Of a stretch of DNA of 64,000 nt, positions 18,262 to 28,200 are shown piece after piece (position 1 is the first letter of the stretch; each line of letters starts with the position of its first letter). The position numbers and the translations under genes are program-made. The notes below the pieces were generated by a model. That model saw only the letters and a program-made list of their open reading frames with translations. It ran no database searches and was not told the DNA's origin. The DNA is from Nocardioides marmorisolisilvae. Its GTDB lineage: Bacteria; Actinomycetota; Actinomycetes; Propionibacteriales; Nocardioidaceae. The stretch spans positions 62,001 through 126,000 of the forward strand of contig NZ_CP134227.1 of the NCBI RefSeq assembly GCF_031656915.1, in the 5' to 3' direction.

Positions 18262-19626
18262 TCAGCCCACTCGCTCCGCGCGCCCGAGCAGCCCCTGCGG
18301 GCGGATCAGGAGCACCACGATGAGCACAACCAGTGCCCCCACGAACTTCAGCTCGGCCGGGATGACCAGCGTGGAGACTTCGATGAAGATGCCGATGATG
18401 AACGAGCCCAGCAGCGCGCCCCAGACGCTGCCGAGGCCACCGAGGACGACCGCGGCGAAGACCAGCAGCAGGATCTTGAAACCGACCTGGTAGTCGAACC
18501 CCTGCGTCATGCCGAGCAGTACGCCGGACAGGCCGGCGAGCCCGGCCCCGACGGACCAGACCACCGAGATCACCCGGTCGACGTTGATGCCCGAGGACGC
18601 CGCGAGCGCGGGGTTGTCGGAGACTGCGCGGGTCGCCTTGCCGATCCTGGTGCGCTGGATCGCCAGGCAGACCAGGACCAGGACGACTGCGGAGAAGATC
18701 ACCACGCCGAGGTCCTTCGGGGTGAAGCTGACCTGTCCGACGTTCCACGGTGAAGGGTTGGTCCACTGCGTGTAGTTGTGGGTGTCGGCGCCGGCTACGT
18801 ACTGGTAGATGTTGCGCAGGAAGATGGACAGACCGATCGAGACGATCATCGCTGCGATCAGCCCCACGCCCTTGCGACGCAAGGGACCCCACAGGATCTT
18901 GTCCTGTGCCCATCCGAAGAGCGTGGACAGCACGATGGCGGTGATGATGCCGGCCACCATGGTGACGTTGACACCGCCGAGGTCGACGTTGCCGGGGAGG
19001 CGGTCGATCGCGAAGGCGGCCATCGCGCCGAAGGTGATCAGCTCGCCGTGGGCGAAGTTCACCAGCCCCGTGGTGCCGAAGATCAGGGACAACCCGAGGG
19101 ACGCCATCGCCAGCAGGAACGAGAAGACCAGTCCGCCGACGGCGAGTTGGATGCCCTGGATGAGATTGCTGGTCTCCTTGGGCGCGTTCCCGATGGGGAA
19201 CGTCACGTAGCGGTCGCTCTGCAGGTTGAAGGTCAGCGGCAGCGACTCCTGCTTGGGGTTGCGCAGCTTGGTCCCGTGGGGGAGCGACTTCGAGTCGATG
19301 TGCACCGTGAAGGTGTGGCCCAGGATGTCGATCGCCTTGCCCGGGAGGGTGATGTCGAAGATGCCGGTCTGGTCGGTGACCGACTTGCCGACGACCTTGT
19401 GCGCTTCGTCGGTGACAGTGATCGTGACGCCGGGCACCGGAGTCGCCGGCTTGTGCCGGGCGTCGAGCAGGCACCCCTGCACGTGGATGGTCTCGTCGTT
19501 GTGGGCCGGCGGCCGGACGCAGGTCGGAGACGCTGCTTGGGCCGGGGAGCCGACGAGGACGGTCAGCAGGGCTACTGCCATGGCTGCCAGGGCAAGGCAG
19601 GCCAGCCGTACGGGGCGGGTGTGCAT
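18262..19626 (-). CDS. livH: Branched-chain amino acid ABC transporter permease LivH with an extra exported N-terminal domain
   Basis: First gene of the transporter operon, 454 aa. The last 300 or so residues are a normal LivH permease (GTTGLVNFAHGELITFGAM, and the coupling motif RAVSDNPALAASSGINVDRV). Before it lies something LivH usually lacks: a signal peptide (residues 1-33, ending SPAQAA) and about 130 exported residues resembling a carboxypeptidase-regulatory or Ig-like beta-sandwich (HVQGCLLDARHKP, VPGVTITVTDEAHK, DQTGIFDITLPG) with two cysteines that could pair. The ATG at 19626 follows GGGAG; the longer open frame upstream is not used. The exported domain may contact LivJ or the cell wall, which is an inference. 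Confidence 0.9.
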   Translation of the reverse strand: MHTRPVRLACLALAAMAVALLTVLVGSPAQAASPTCVRPPAHNDETIHVQGCLLDARHKPATPVPGVTITVTDEAHKVVGKSVTDQTGIFDITLPGKAIDILGHTFTVHIDSKSLPHGTKLRNPKQESLPLTFNLQSDRYVTFPIGNAPKETSNLIQGIQLAVGGLVFSFLLAMASLGLSLIFGTTGLVNFAHGELITFGAMAAFAIDRLPGNVDLGGVNVTMVAGIITAIVLSTLFGWAQDKILWGPLRRKGVGLIAAMIVSIGLSIFLRNIYQYVAGADTHNYTQWTNPSPWNVGQVSFTPKDLGVVIFSAVVLVLVCLAIQRTRIGKATRAVSDNPALAASSGINVDRVISVVWSVGAGLAGLSGVLLGMTQGFDYQVGFKILLLVFAAVVLGGLGSVWGALLGSFIIGIFIEVSTLVIPAELKFVGALVVLIVVLLIRPQGLLGRAERVG

Positions 19627-19659
19627 GTGGCTCCCAGGATCGCTGGTGGGTCTTGCGGG

Positions 19660-19665
19660 ACTATA
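19660..19665 (-). promoter_or_regulatory. -10 box of the livHMGF operon
   Basis: TATAGT on the minus strand lies about 33 nt upstream of the livH ATG, giving a short leader with a good ribosome site (GGGAG). No clear -35 element. Confidence 0.55.
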
Positions 19666-19739
19666 GGGCCAAAAGAGTGATCCGGCGCACATTTGGTCTG
19701 GCCCCGCTCACACTGAGTCCGACGTGTTACCGGCGACGC

Positions 19740-20495
19740 TCATCGAAGGGCGGCGACCAGCTCGGTGAGCACCGGTGCCATCACCAGGGCCGGGAGCAGG
19801 TCGCCGACCTTGATCCGGCGGACGTCCAGGAGCCGGAGGCCGACCCCGACCAGGAGCAGGCCGCCGGTGGCGGTCAGCGCGGCCAGGTGCGCATCGGGCA
19901 GGAAGTTGCCGAGCAGTGCACCGACCACCGTCAGCGCCCCCTGGATCGTCACGATCGACACGACGCTTGCCGCGACCCCCCAGCCGAAGGACGCCGCGAA
20001 GGCGATCGCGGCGAAACCGTCCAGCGCAGCCTTGAGGTAGAGCTGCTGCGGGCCGTCGCCGATCCCCTCGGTCAGGGAGCCGAGGATCGTCAGCGGGCCG
20101 ACGCAGAAGACCAGCGAGCTGGTGACGAACCCTTGCACGAAGCGTTCCCGTGCGGCGTGGCCGGCGCCGCCGGACCGGCGCAGGACCAGGCGCTGGAGGT
20201 GGCCGCCGACGCCCTCGAGCCGGTCCTCGATGCGCAGCAGCGAGCCGAGGATGCCCCCGGTCAGCACGGCTCCGAGCACGATCAGTGTGGGCGCCGACGT
20301 ACCGACGAGAGCGGACAGGGCGGGGTCTGTGACCGAGGTGGCAGCAGACGCGGCGATCAGCAGCGTGACCAGACCGAGGCCGTCGGTGACCACGGTGCGC
20401 GTGCGCTCCGGCAGCCGATGCCCGACCAGGACGCCGATGGTGGCGCCGAGGAGCACCGCGACGGCGTTCACCAGCGTTCCGATTCCGGGAAACAC
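19740..20495 (-). CDS. DUF554 family membrane protein (YqgA-like)
   Basis: Integral membrane protein of 251 aa with about seven hydrophobic segments. The N-terminus (GIGTLVNAVAVLLGATIGVLVG) and the stretch FVTSSLVFCVGPLTILGSLTEGIGD are characteristic of DUF554, a family with no assigned biochemical role. The GTG start at 20495 follows an AGGAG ribosome site. It stands alone, divergent from the acetyltransferase gene. Confidence 0.85.
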   Translation of the reverse strand: MFPGIGTLVNAVAVLLGATIGVLVGHRLPERTRTVVTDGLGLVTLLIAASAATSVTDPALSALVGTSAPTLIVLGAVLTGGILGSLLRIEDRLEGVGGHLQRLVLRRSGGAGHAARERFVQGFVTSSLVFCVGPLTILGSLTEGIGDGPQQLYLKAALDGFAAIAFAASFGWGVAASVVSIVTIQGALTVVGALLGNFLPDAHLAALTATGGLLLVGVGLRLLDVRRIKVGDLLPALVMAPVLTELVAALR

Positions 20496-20611
20496 GGTTC
20501 TCCTCTACCATCGCGACAGAGACCCCGGCCGGGGGGACGGCACAGTGTCTCACTGCAGTCGGCGGGCGCAGGATGCGCGCACCGACGTCGACCTGTGGAA
20601 GGTGGGGAGCG

Positions 20612-21187
20612 ATGCGTCGGCAACCGATGCCGGTCCGCGATGCCGTACCGGAGGATGCAGCCGCACTGGTGCTGCTGTGGTCCGAGGCCGGTCCCTCCGG
20701 TGAGCCGCTGGCCACCTTCGCCGAGGAGGTCCCGCGGGCGCTGGCCCATGTCGCCGCCGACCCCGACGAGCGCGTCGTGGTCGGTGAGTCCGACGGCGCC
20801 ATCGTCGCGATGATGCACCTTCGACGTGCGCCGCTGACGCCCCTGCACCTCGAGCAGGTGGTGCACACCTCGTTCCTGCTGGTGCGGCCCGAGTACCGCC
20901 GACACGGCTATGCGCACGCATTGCTCGAGACCGCGGTGGCGTGGGCCGAGGAGAAGGACATCGCACATGTCAGCGCGGCCGCGTCGAGCGCCTCGCGTGA
21001 CACCAACCGGTTCCTGGCGCGTCTGGGGCTCGGGACGGTCGGCACCTACCGGATGGCTGCGACGGCGACCCTGCGCAAGAAGCTGACCCCGCCGGCGCCA
21101 GGTCCTCGTAGCCGCAACGTCGGGCAGGTCCTTGCGGCCAGGCGGTCGATGCGGCGGCGGCGCGCGCTGACCGACGCCGACGACTGA
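20612..21187 (+). CDS. GNAT family acetyltransferase
   Basis: A 191-aa acyl-CoA-dependent acetyltransferase. The acetyl-CoA-binding core is visible as FLLVRPEYRRHGYAHALLETAVAWAEE (the R/QxxGxG/A equivalent is RRHGYA), followed by ASRDTNRFLARLGLGTVGTYRM. A basic tail after about residue 150 (KKLTPPAPGPRSRN... RRSMRRRRALT) is unusual and could bind nucleic acid or phospholipid. ATG 20612 has a GGGGAG ribosome site; an earlier in-frame ATG at 20573 lacks one. Substrate unknown. Confidence 0.82.
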   Translation: MRRQPMPVRDAVPEDAAALVLLWSEAGPSGEPLATFAEEVPRALAHVAADPDERVVVGESDGAIVAMMHLRRAPLTPLHLEQVVHTSFLLVRPEYRRHGYAHALLETAVAWAEEKDIAHVSAAASSASRDTNRFLARLGLGTVGTYRMAATATLRKKLTPPAPGPRSRNVGQVLAARRSMRRRRALTDADD

Positions 21188-21221
21188 CCCGCCTCCCCGG
21201 CGGAGCGTCCCCGCCACCCAC

Positions 21222-21227
21222 TAGGGT
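21222..21227 (+). promoter_or_regulatory. Leaderless -10 box of polA
   Basis: TAGGGT ends 7 nt before the polA GTG; no ribosome-binding site is seen. Confidence 0.6.
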
Positions 21228-21234
21228 CGACAGG

Positions 21235-23901
21235 GTGGCAGAAACCAGACCTCGCCTCCTGCTTCTCGACGGGCACTCCCTCGCCTACCGAGCCTTCTTC
21301 GCCCTCCCGGTGGAGAACTTCTCGACCACCACGGGCCAGCCCACGAACGCCGTCTACGGCTTCACGTCGATGCTCATCAATGTGCTCCGCGACGAGGATC
21401 CCACCCACGTCGCAGTGGCCTTCGACAAGTCGCGCCAGACCTTCAGGCTCGCGGAGTACGCCGAGTACAAGGCCAAGCGGAACAAGACCCCCGACGAGTT
21501 CAAGAGCCAGCTGCCGCTGATCCAGGAAGTGCTCGACGCGCTGCGGATCCGGCACCTCGAGATGGACGGCTACGAGGCGGACGACATCATCGCCACGCTG
21601 ACCACCGAGGCACTGGCCGCCGGCCTCGAGGTGCTGATCCTCACCGGCGACCGCGACTCGCTGCAGCTGGTCACCCCCGAGTCGACCGTGCTGTACCCGA
21701 TGCGTGGAGTCTCCGAGCTCGCCCGGATGACGCCTGCCGCGGTCGAGGCGAAGTACGGCGTCCCCCCGCACCGCTATCCCGAGCTGGCTGCGCTGGTCGG
21801 TGAGGACTCCGACAATCTGCCCGGCATCCCCGGCGTGGGGCCGAAGACCGCGGCGAAGTGGATCGTCCAGTACGACGGCCTCGACAACGTCATCAACCAC
21901 GCCGACGAGGTCAAGGGCAAGGCAGGTGAGAACCTCCGCGCCCATCTCGACGACGTGATCCGCAATCGCCGGCTCAACGCACTGGTCCGCGACCTGCACC
22001 TCGAGGTGGGCCCGACCGACTTGGTGCGCAACCCCTGGGACCGCGCCGAGGTGCACACGCTCTTCGACGGGCTCGAGTTCCGGGTTCTGCGTGACCGACT
22101 CTTCGAGACGCTCGAGTCCGAGGAGGACGTCGACGAGGGCGGGTTCGAGCTCAGCGCCACCACGCTCGCGGCCGACGGCGTCGCCGACTGGCTGGGTGCG
22201 GTCGGCACGCTCACGGTCGGGGTGCACGTGCGCGGATCGTGGGGCTCGGGCACGGGACGCGTGGAGGGCGTCGCGCTGGCGACCGCGGCCGGCGACGCGG
22301 CGTATGTCGATGTGGCCACGATGAGCCAGGCCGACGACGCCGCGCTGGCCGGGTGGCTCGCCGACCCGGCGCGACCCAAGGTGCTGCACGACGCGAAGGG
22401 ACCGCTCCACGCGCTCGGCGCCCAGGGCTGGCCGCTCGCTGGGCTGCAGAGCGACACCGCGCTGGCGGCGTACCTCGTCCGGCCCGACCAGCGGTCCTAC
22501 GATCTGGCGGACCTCACCGTGCGCTACCTGCGCCGCGAGCTGCGCGACGAGAGCACCGGAGAGCAGGGGATGCTCTTCGACGACGAGCGGGTTGTCTCCG
22601 AGGCGGCGATGCTCCGCGCGCGCGCCGTCGTCGACCTCGCCGAGGCGCTGGACGCCGCAGTCGAGGAGCACGGGGGCACCCGGCTGCTCGCCGAGGTCGA
22701 GCTGCCGCTGGTCGGGGTGCTCGCCACCATGGAGCGGGTCGGGATCGCCGTGGACCACGAGCTGCTCACCGAGCTCGAGTCGGGGTTCGCCGACCAGGTG
22801 CGCTCGGCCGCGCAGGAGGCCTACGACGTCATCGGCAAGGAGATCAACCTCGGCTCGCCCAAGCAGCTCCAGGTCGTGCTGTTCGACGAGCTGGGGATGC
22901 CGAAGACCAAGAAGACCAAGACCGGCTGGACCACCGACGCAGACGCGCTGCAGGGCCTCTACGAGAAGACCGAGCATCCGTTCCTGCAGCACCTGCTGCG
23001 GCACCGCGACGTGAGCCGGCTTCGGCAGACCGTCGAGGGACTGCTCAAGACCGTCGCCGACGACGGCCGGATCCACACCACCTTCAACCAGCTGATCGCC
23101 GCCACCGGGCGGCTGTCCAGCACCGACCCGAACCTGCAGAACATCCCGGTCCGCACCGAGGAGGGACGCCGGATCCGCGAGGCGTTCGTCGTGGGGCCGG
23201 GCTACGCGACCCTGCTCACCGCCGACTACAGCCAGATCGAGATGCGCATCATGGCGCACCTGTCCGAGGACGCCGGTCTGATCGAGGCGTTCCGCTCCGG
23301 CCAGGACTTCCACCAGGCCACCGCGTCCCGGGTCTTCGGGGTCGGCGCCGGCGAGGTCACCCCGGAGATGCGCGCCAAGATCAAGGCGATGAACTACGGC
23401 CTCGCCTACGGACTGTCCGCCTACGGGCTGTCCCAGCAGCTGCGGATCGACACCGGCGAGGCGCGCGGGCTGATGGACGAGTACTTCGAGACCTTCGGTG
23501 GGGTGCGCGACTACCTCGCCGGCGTGGTCGAGGAGGCGCGCCGGACCGGCTTCACCGAGACGATCATGGGTCGTCGGCGCTATCTTCCCGACCTGACCAG
23601 CGACAACCGACAGCGTCGGGAGATGGCCGAGAGGATGGCGCTCAACGCTCCCATCCAGGGGTCGGCCGCCGATGTGATCAAGGTGGCGATGCTCAACGTC
23701 GACCGGGCGGCCTCCGAGGCCGGCATGTCCTCACGGATGCTGCTGCAGGTGCACGACGAGCTGGTGTTCGAGGTCGCCGAGGGCGAGCAGGAGGCTCTCG
23801 AGCTGCTGGTGCGTGAGCAGATGGGGGCAGCTGCGGAGCTCACGGTCCCGCTCGACGTGTCGGTCGGCACCGGTGGCAGCTGGCACGCCGCCGCTCACTG
23901 A
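21235..23901 (+). CDS. polA: DNA polymerase I
   Basis: Repair and Okazaki-fragment polymerase, 888 aa. The 5'-3' exonuclease/flap domain occupies about residues 1-300 (LLLDGHSLAYRAFFA, EADDIIATL, TGDRDSLQLV, GVGPKTAAKW). The middle domain corresponds to the 3'-5' proofreading fold but lacks the acidic DxE metal-binding motif, as in other actinobacterial Pol I. The polymerase domain has motif A DYSQIEMRIMAHLSE, motif B (KAMNYGLAYGLSAYGLSQ) and motif C QVHDELVFEV. GTG 21235 is supported by a leaderless -10 box. The 3' end shares a terminator hairpin with the convergent flippase gene. Confidence 0.97.
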   Translation: MAETRPRLLLLDGHSLAYRAFFALPVENFSTTTGQPTNAVYGFTSMLINVLRDEDPTHVAVAFDKSRQTFRLAEYAEYKAKRNKTPDEFKSQLPLIQEVLDALRIRHLEMDGYEADDIIATLTTEALAAGLEVLILTGDRDSLQLVTPESTVLYPMRGVSELARMTPAAVEAKYGVPPHRYPELAALVGEDSDNLPGIPGVGPKTAAKWIVQYDGLDNVINHADEVKGKAGENLRAHLDDVIRNRRLNALVRDLHLEVGPTDLVRNPWDRAEVHTLFDGLEFRVLRDRLFETLESEEDVDEGGFELSATTLAADGVADWLGAVGTLTVGVHVRGSWGSGTGRVEGVALATAAGDAAYVDVATMSQADDAALAGWLADPARPKVLHDAKGPLHALGAQGWPLAGLQSDTALAAYLVRPDQRSYDLADLTVRYLRRELRDESTGEQGMLFDDERVVSEAAMLRARAVVDLAEALDAAVEEHGGTRLLAEVELPLVGVLATMERVGIAVDHELLTELESGFADQVRSAAQEAYDVIGKEINLGSPKQLQVVLFDELGMPKTKKTKTGWTTDADALQGLYEKTEHPFLQHLLRHRDVSRLRQTVEGLLKTVADDGRIHTTFNQLIAATGRLSSTDPNLQNIPVRTEEGRRIREAFVVGPGYATLLTADYSQIEMRIMAHLSEDAGLIEAFRSGQDFHQATASRVFGVGAGEVTPEMRAKIKAMNYGLAYGLSAYGLSQQLRIDTGEARGLMDEYFETFGGVRDYLAGVVEEARRTGFTETIMGRRRYLPDLTSDNRQRREMAERMALNAPIQGSAADVIKVAMLNVDRAASEAGMSSRMLLQVHDELVFEVAEGEQEALELLVREQMGAAAELTVPLDVSVGTGGSWHAAAH

Positions 23902-23935
23902 GGGGCCGCCGGCCAGTGTGGTGGGCCGGTCTCAG
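23898..23935. terminator. Shared convergent terminator overlapping both stop codons
   Basis: CTGAG / CTCAG enclose an inner CCGGCC / GGCCGG stem with a 9-nt loop. The polA stop and the stop of the convergent flippase gene are both inside the structure. Confidence 0.5.
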
Positions 23936-25191
23936 CGAACGGGCGAGCGCTCCGACGAGCGGAGCCGCAGCAGGCTGAGTGCGAGCAGCGCGACGAACAG
24001 CGTGGCATCGGTGGCGACGACGATCATCAGCAGCTCGTTGAAGCTAGTCGCGGTCCGGCCCACGGCGACAAGGACGACCAGCGCCGCCCAGATGAGCAGC
24101 ACTGAGCGTCGGGCCTGGCGGGCCAGCACGCTGTAGACCAGCAGCTGGAGCAACGAGAGCAAGGTACCCAGGGCCGCGAACACCCACAGCTGGTGCTGGA
24201 TGGCCAGGTACTGGTGGCCGCCGACGAAGATCAGCGCGAGACCTGACAGCGCGGCCGCGCCGCCGGCGGTCAGGACGCCGATCAGCGCCAGCAGCCCCAG
24301 TCCCTTGAGCAGTGTGCCCACCCGAGCTCCCGCGGTGCTCATCGTGGGAAAGGCCATCACGACCACGAACTGGGGGAGGAACAACCCCGCCTTGACGAGG
24401 ATGAGGCCACCGGCGTAGAGGCCGGCCTCGTGAGAGCCCAGGGTGTTGCGGGCGACCAGGAGGTCGACGTTGGACAGCGCGAAGAAGGCCAGCAGGGTCT
24501 GGCCGTTGTGGGCCGTCTCGATCCACAGGGCGCGAGCCCGGTGCTCGCCCGAGCCGGCGTCGGAGCGGTCGGGACGCGACCGTCGCAGCGCGAAATGGCC
24601 GACGACTGTGGGAACGAAGGCCGAGAGCGTCACGCCGAGCATTCCGGAGAGCTCGGTCGGGTGCCACGCGACCGCAGCCACCCCGATGACCAGTCGGCTG
24701 ACTCCCATGGAGAGGTAGACCAGGGAGAGGGAGGTCCAACGGCGCTCGCCCTGCAGTACGCCGGCTTGCGCGCCCATCAGGCTGAGCGGGGCCATGGCGA
24801 CCCCGACGAGCGCCGCGGTGGCCACACTGTGCAGGTGCAGCAGCGCGTTCAGTGCGGGGGACAGGACCAGGCAGAGCACGGCAAGGCCCACCGACGCCTG
24901 CCAGCCGACCCGGAGCACCGTCTTCTCCACCTCGCCGGCATGGTCCAGATTGGCGGAGATCCTTCGGGCGGCCACGGCTTGGAGGGCGAGCTGGAGCACG
25001 CCGAGCACCAGCATCACGTTCATCAGCGACGCGACCGCGCCGTACGCCTGGGGGCCGAGCAACCGGGCCGCGACGATGGTGAAGCCGTAGGTCGAGACGT
25101 TCATGATCCCGACCGCGACCGCGATCACCGCACCGCCACGCAGGGCCTTGTTGGTGGCGTTGGCCGTCGTGCCCGGCGCCTGCTGCTGCAC
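23932..25191 (-). CDS. Polysaccharide flippase-like membrane protein (MOP superfamily)
   Basis: A 419-aa membrane protein with about twelve hydrophobic segments, of the oligosaccharide flippase kind (Wzx/RfbX). The N-terminal segment NKALRGGAVIAVAVGIMN leads into TIVAARLLGPQAYGAVASLM, the family's hallmark. It would move a lipid-linked glycan across the membrane. The GTG at 25191 is chosen since a GAGACT -10-like box ends 7 nt before it and the longer frame adds a Cys/Pro/Arg-rich stretch unlike a membrane protein. It is divergent from the AftD-like gene, 71 bp away, so both probably serve the same envelope polymer. Confidence 0.82.
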   Translation of the reverse strand: MQQQAPGTTANATNKALRGGAVIAVAVGIMNVSTYGFTIVAARLLGPQAYGAVASLMNVMLVLGVLQLALQAVAARRISANLDHAGEVEKTVLRVGWQASVGLAVLCLVLSPALNALLHLHSVATAALVGVAMAPLSLMGAQAGVLQGERRWTSLSLVYLSMGVSRLVIGVAAVAWHPTELSGMLGVTLSAFVPTVVGHFALRRSRPDRSDAGSGEHRARALWIETAHNGQTLLAFFALSNVDLLVARNTLGSHEAGLYAGGLILVKAGLFLPQFVVVMAFPTMSTAGARVGTLLKGLGLLALIGVLTAGGAAALSGLALIFVGGHQYLAIQHQLWVFAALGTLLSLLQLLVYSVLARQARRSVLLIWAALVVLVAVGRTATSFNELLMIVVATDATLFVALLALSLLRLRSSERSPVR

Positions 25192-25198
25192 GCCGGCG

Positions 25199-25204
25199 AG
25201 TCTC
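25199..25204 (-). promoter_or_regulatory. Possible leaderless -10 box of the flippase gene
   Basis: GAGACT ends 7 nt before GTG 25191; it keeps only A2 and T6 of the consensus, so it is a weak match. Confidence 0.35.
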
Positions 25205-25247
25205 CCACACGGGCAAGGGAACGGCCCTTCGGCGCGGTGTCGTTGGG

Positions 25248-25253
25248 TACGGT
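25248..25253 (+). promoter_or_regulatory. -10 box of the AftD-like gene
   Basis: TACGGT ends 9 nt before ATG 25263, so any leader would be only about 2-3 nt long. Confidence 0.45.
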
Positions 25254-25262
25254 GACCCGGAC

Positions 25263-28200
25263 ATGAGCGCACGACAGGTCCGGCCGACCACGGTGGCCTC
25301 CCTTGCCGTGTATGGACTGCTCCTGCTGAGCGCCGTCGCCGAACAGTTCGGCAAGGTCACCAGCGACACGAAGTCGCAGCTGGTGGTGACCCCGTCGCGC
25401 TTCCTCGGGCAGGCCTTCTCGCTCTGGGATCCCACCGAGACGCTCGGCCAGCTCCAGAACCAGGCGTACGGCTATCTGTTCCCGATGGGGCCGTTCTTCC
25501 TCGTCGGCCACCTCGCGCATCTGCCTCCGTGGCTCACCGAGCGCTTCTGGTCCACGCTGCTGCTCGTCCTGGGCTGTGAGGGCGCTCGCCGGCTGGCGGC
25601 CGCCATCGGGCTGTCGGCGTGGCCGGCCTGGGTGGCGGGGATGGCCTACGGGCTCAGCCCCCGGGTGATCAGCGAGGTCGGCGTGCGCAGCGCCGAGATC
25701 CTCCCCGGCGTCGTTCTGCCGTGGGTGCTGCTGCCGATCGTGCTGGTGGTGACGGGCCGGCTGGGACCACGGCGCGGCGCGGTGCTGTCCGTGGCCGCCT
25801 TCCTCTTCTCGGGCGCGGTGAACGGGACCGCCACGGTCGCGCCGCTGCCGCTCGTCGTGCTCGTGATCCTCTGGGCGGTACGGCGGGGCCGGCTGCGTTG
25901 GTCGTTCGTGGCGGCGTGGTCCGGACTGATGGTGCTGGCGAATCTGTGGTGGGTGCTGTCGCTGCTGAAGCTGAACAGCTACTCGCCGCCGTTCTTCGAC
26001 TACGTCGAGGACGCCACGACCACGACGTCGACGAGCGACTTCCTCGAGGCGCTGCGGGGCGCGAGCAACTGGGTGAGCTTCCTCAACGTGGGGTCGGCGC
26101 CGAACTGGCCGGCCGGGTGGGTGGTGAGCTTCTCTCCGGCGTACGTCGTGGCCAGCGGCGTGCTCGCGACCGTGGGGCTGCTCGGCCTGGCGCGCTGGCG
26201 CAGCCCCTGGCGCACTCCGTTGGCGGCCAGTGCGCTCCTCGGGCTCATCTGCCTCACGATCGGGCACGCGTCCGCCCTCGAGTCGCCGCTGGCGCCCTCG
26301 GTCCGCGACCTGCTCGACGGTCCCTTCGCGCTGCTCCGCAACGTTGCGAAGGCCGACCCGCTCTTGCGGCTGCCGCTGGCGATCGGCACGGGCTGCGTGG
26401 TCGTCGCGCTGTTGGGCCACGTGCCCCGGTGGCGGATCCGGTGGTGGCCCGCTGCGGCTGCCGTGGCGGTCGGGGCGCTCGCTGTCGGGATGGCTCAACC
26501 GGCATTGGCGGCGAACCTGCGAACGCCGGGCTGGACGAGGGTCCCGTCGTACTGGTCGCAGGCTGCACACTTCGTGGCCACGGGAGCGCATGGATCGGCG
26601 TCATGGGTGGTCCCGGGCACCGGATTCGGCATCCAGACGTGGGGCTGGACCGACGACGAGCCGATGTCGATCGTCGGGCGATCACCCTGGGTCACCCGCT
26701 CGCAGGTGCCCCTCGCCCCGCCGCAGACCATCCGGATCCTGAGCCAGCTGGAGAACTACCTGGCGACGGGGTCGGGCTCTCCCCAGCTCGGTGGGATCCT
26801 CGCGCGGCTCGGCATCGGCGACATCGTCGTGCGCCACGACCTGGCCCCGGACTCCGGTGACGCGACCTCCGCCAGCCTGGTCTCGATAGCGCTTGCGCGT
26901 TCCGGCGGGCTGACCCGGGTGCGCACCTTCGGACGCCTCGACCTCGGCCCGGCGATCGAGGTCTACCGGGTGGACCGGCCGGTGCCCCCGGCGGGCCTCA
27001 CCGTCCGTTCGGCCGATGCGGCGGTGACCGTGGCCAGCGACAGCGCGGACGTGGTCAATGCGATCGGGGCCGGGCTGATCCCGGTCGGGCGGGCGGCGGT
27101 CGTCCGCGGCGACAGCGGCTGGGTCCGCCCCGTCCAGGTGCTCGGGGACGCCTACCGCGACCGGGAGCGGCAGTTCGGGCGCGTCCAGGAGGCGGAGGGC
27201 CCGATGCTGGCGCGTGGTGAGCCTCGGCACGGGCGGCGGGTGGTCGCGAACTACCCGAGCAACCCGGGAGCGCGCCCGACACTCGTCCAGTACGCCGGCC
27301 TGCGCTACGTCACCGCGTCGAGCTCGCAGGCATGGACGAACAACCTCGGCGCGGTCCTGCCCGAGGACGCGCCGTACTCCGCGGTCGACGGCGACCTGAG
27401 CACGGGCTGGGTCTCGGGCTACTACCACCGCGCGCTGGGCCAGTGGGTCGAGGTCCGCTATCGCGCGCCGCACACGTTCCACCGGGTCACCGTCGCGACC
27501 CCGCAGGGGGACCCGGTCTACGACGACGTCACCCAGGTCACCGTCACCGTCGGGCGCACCTCCCGGCTCGCCCACGTGGATCCCTCCACCGGCATCGCCT
27601 ACGTCGACCTGGACGGAGCGACCGGCGACCGGCTGCGGGTGACCGTGACGGGCGTCGAGCACCCCGCGCAGCGCGGCCCGGTGCGGATCACGGAGATCGC
27701 CGGCCCCGGGCTCCCGGCGCGAAGGACCCTCGTGCTGCCGTCACCGCCGATGGCCCCGGACGTCGACTACCTGTTCACCGCTGCACCGGAGACCCGAGCC
27801 TGCCTCCCGACGCTGCTGGGTCCCGACTGTGACCCCGAGCGGATGAGGGCGAGCGAGGAGAGCGCTGGGATCGACCGGACGTTCCGGGTGCCTTCCCGTG
27901 GTCGGTGGACGGTGGGCGGCACGGTGGTGGCACGCTCGTCGCCAGCGACGGTCGGTCTGCTCGACCCGATCGGTGGTCGGGTCGTGATGCGCGCCAGCTC
28001 GACCTACGCGGACGACCCCACGGTCTCGGCCCGGATGGCCTACGACGGCACGCCCAACACGTCCTGGATCGCCGATGCCCGGGACCCGGCTCCGACGCTG
28101 ACGGTCGACTTCGCCAAGCCCCGCCGGATCGATCGGATCACGGTCAGTGCCCCGGCTGCTCCGGCGATCGCGCCGACGACCGCCGTACTCCGCTCGGGAG

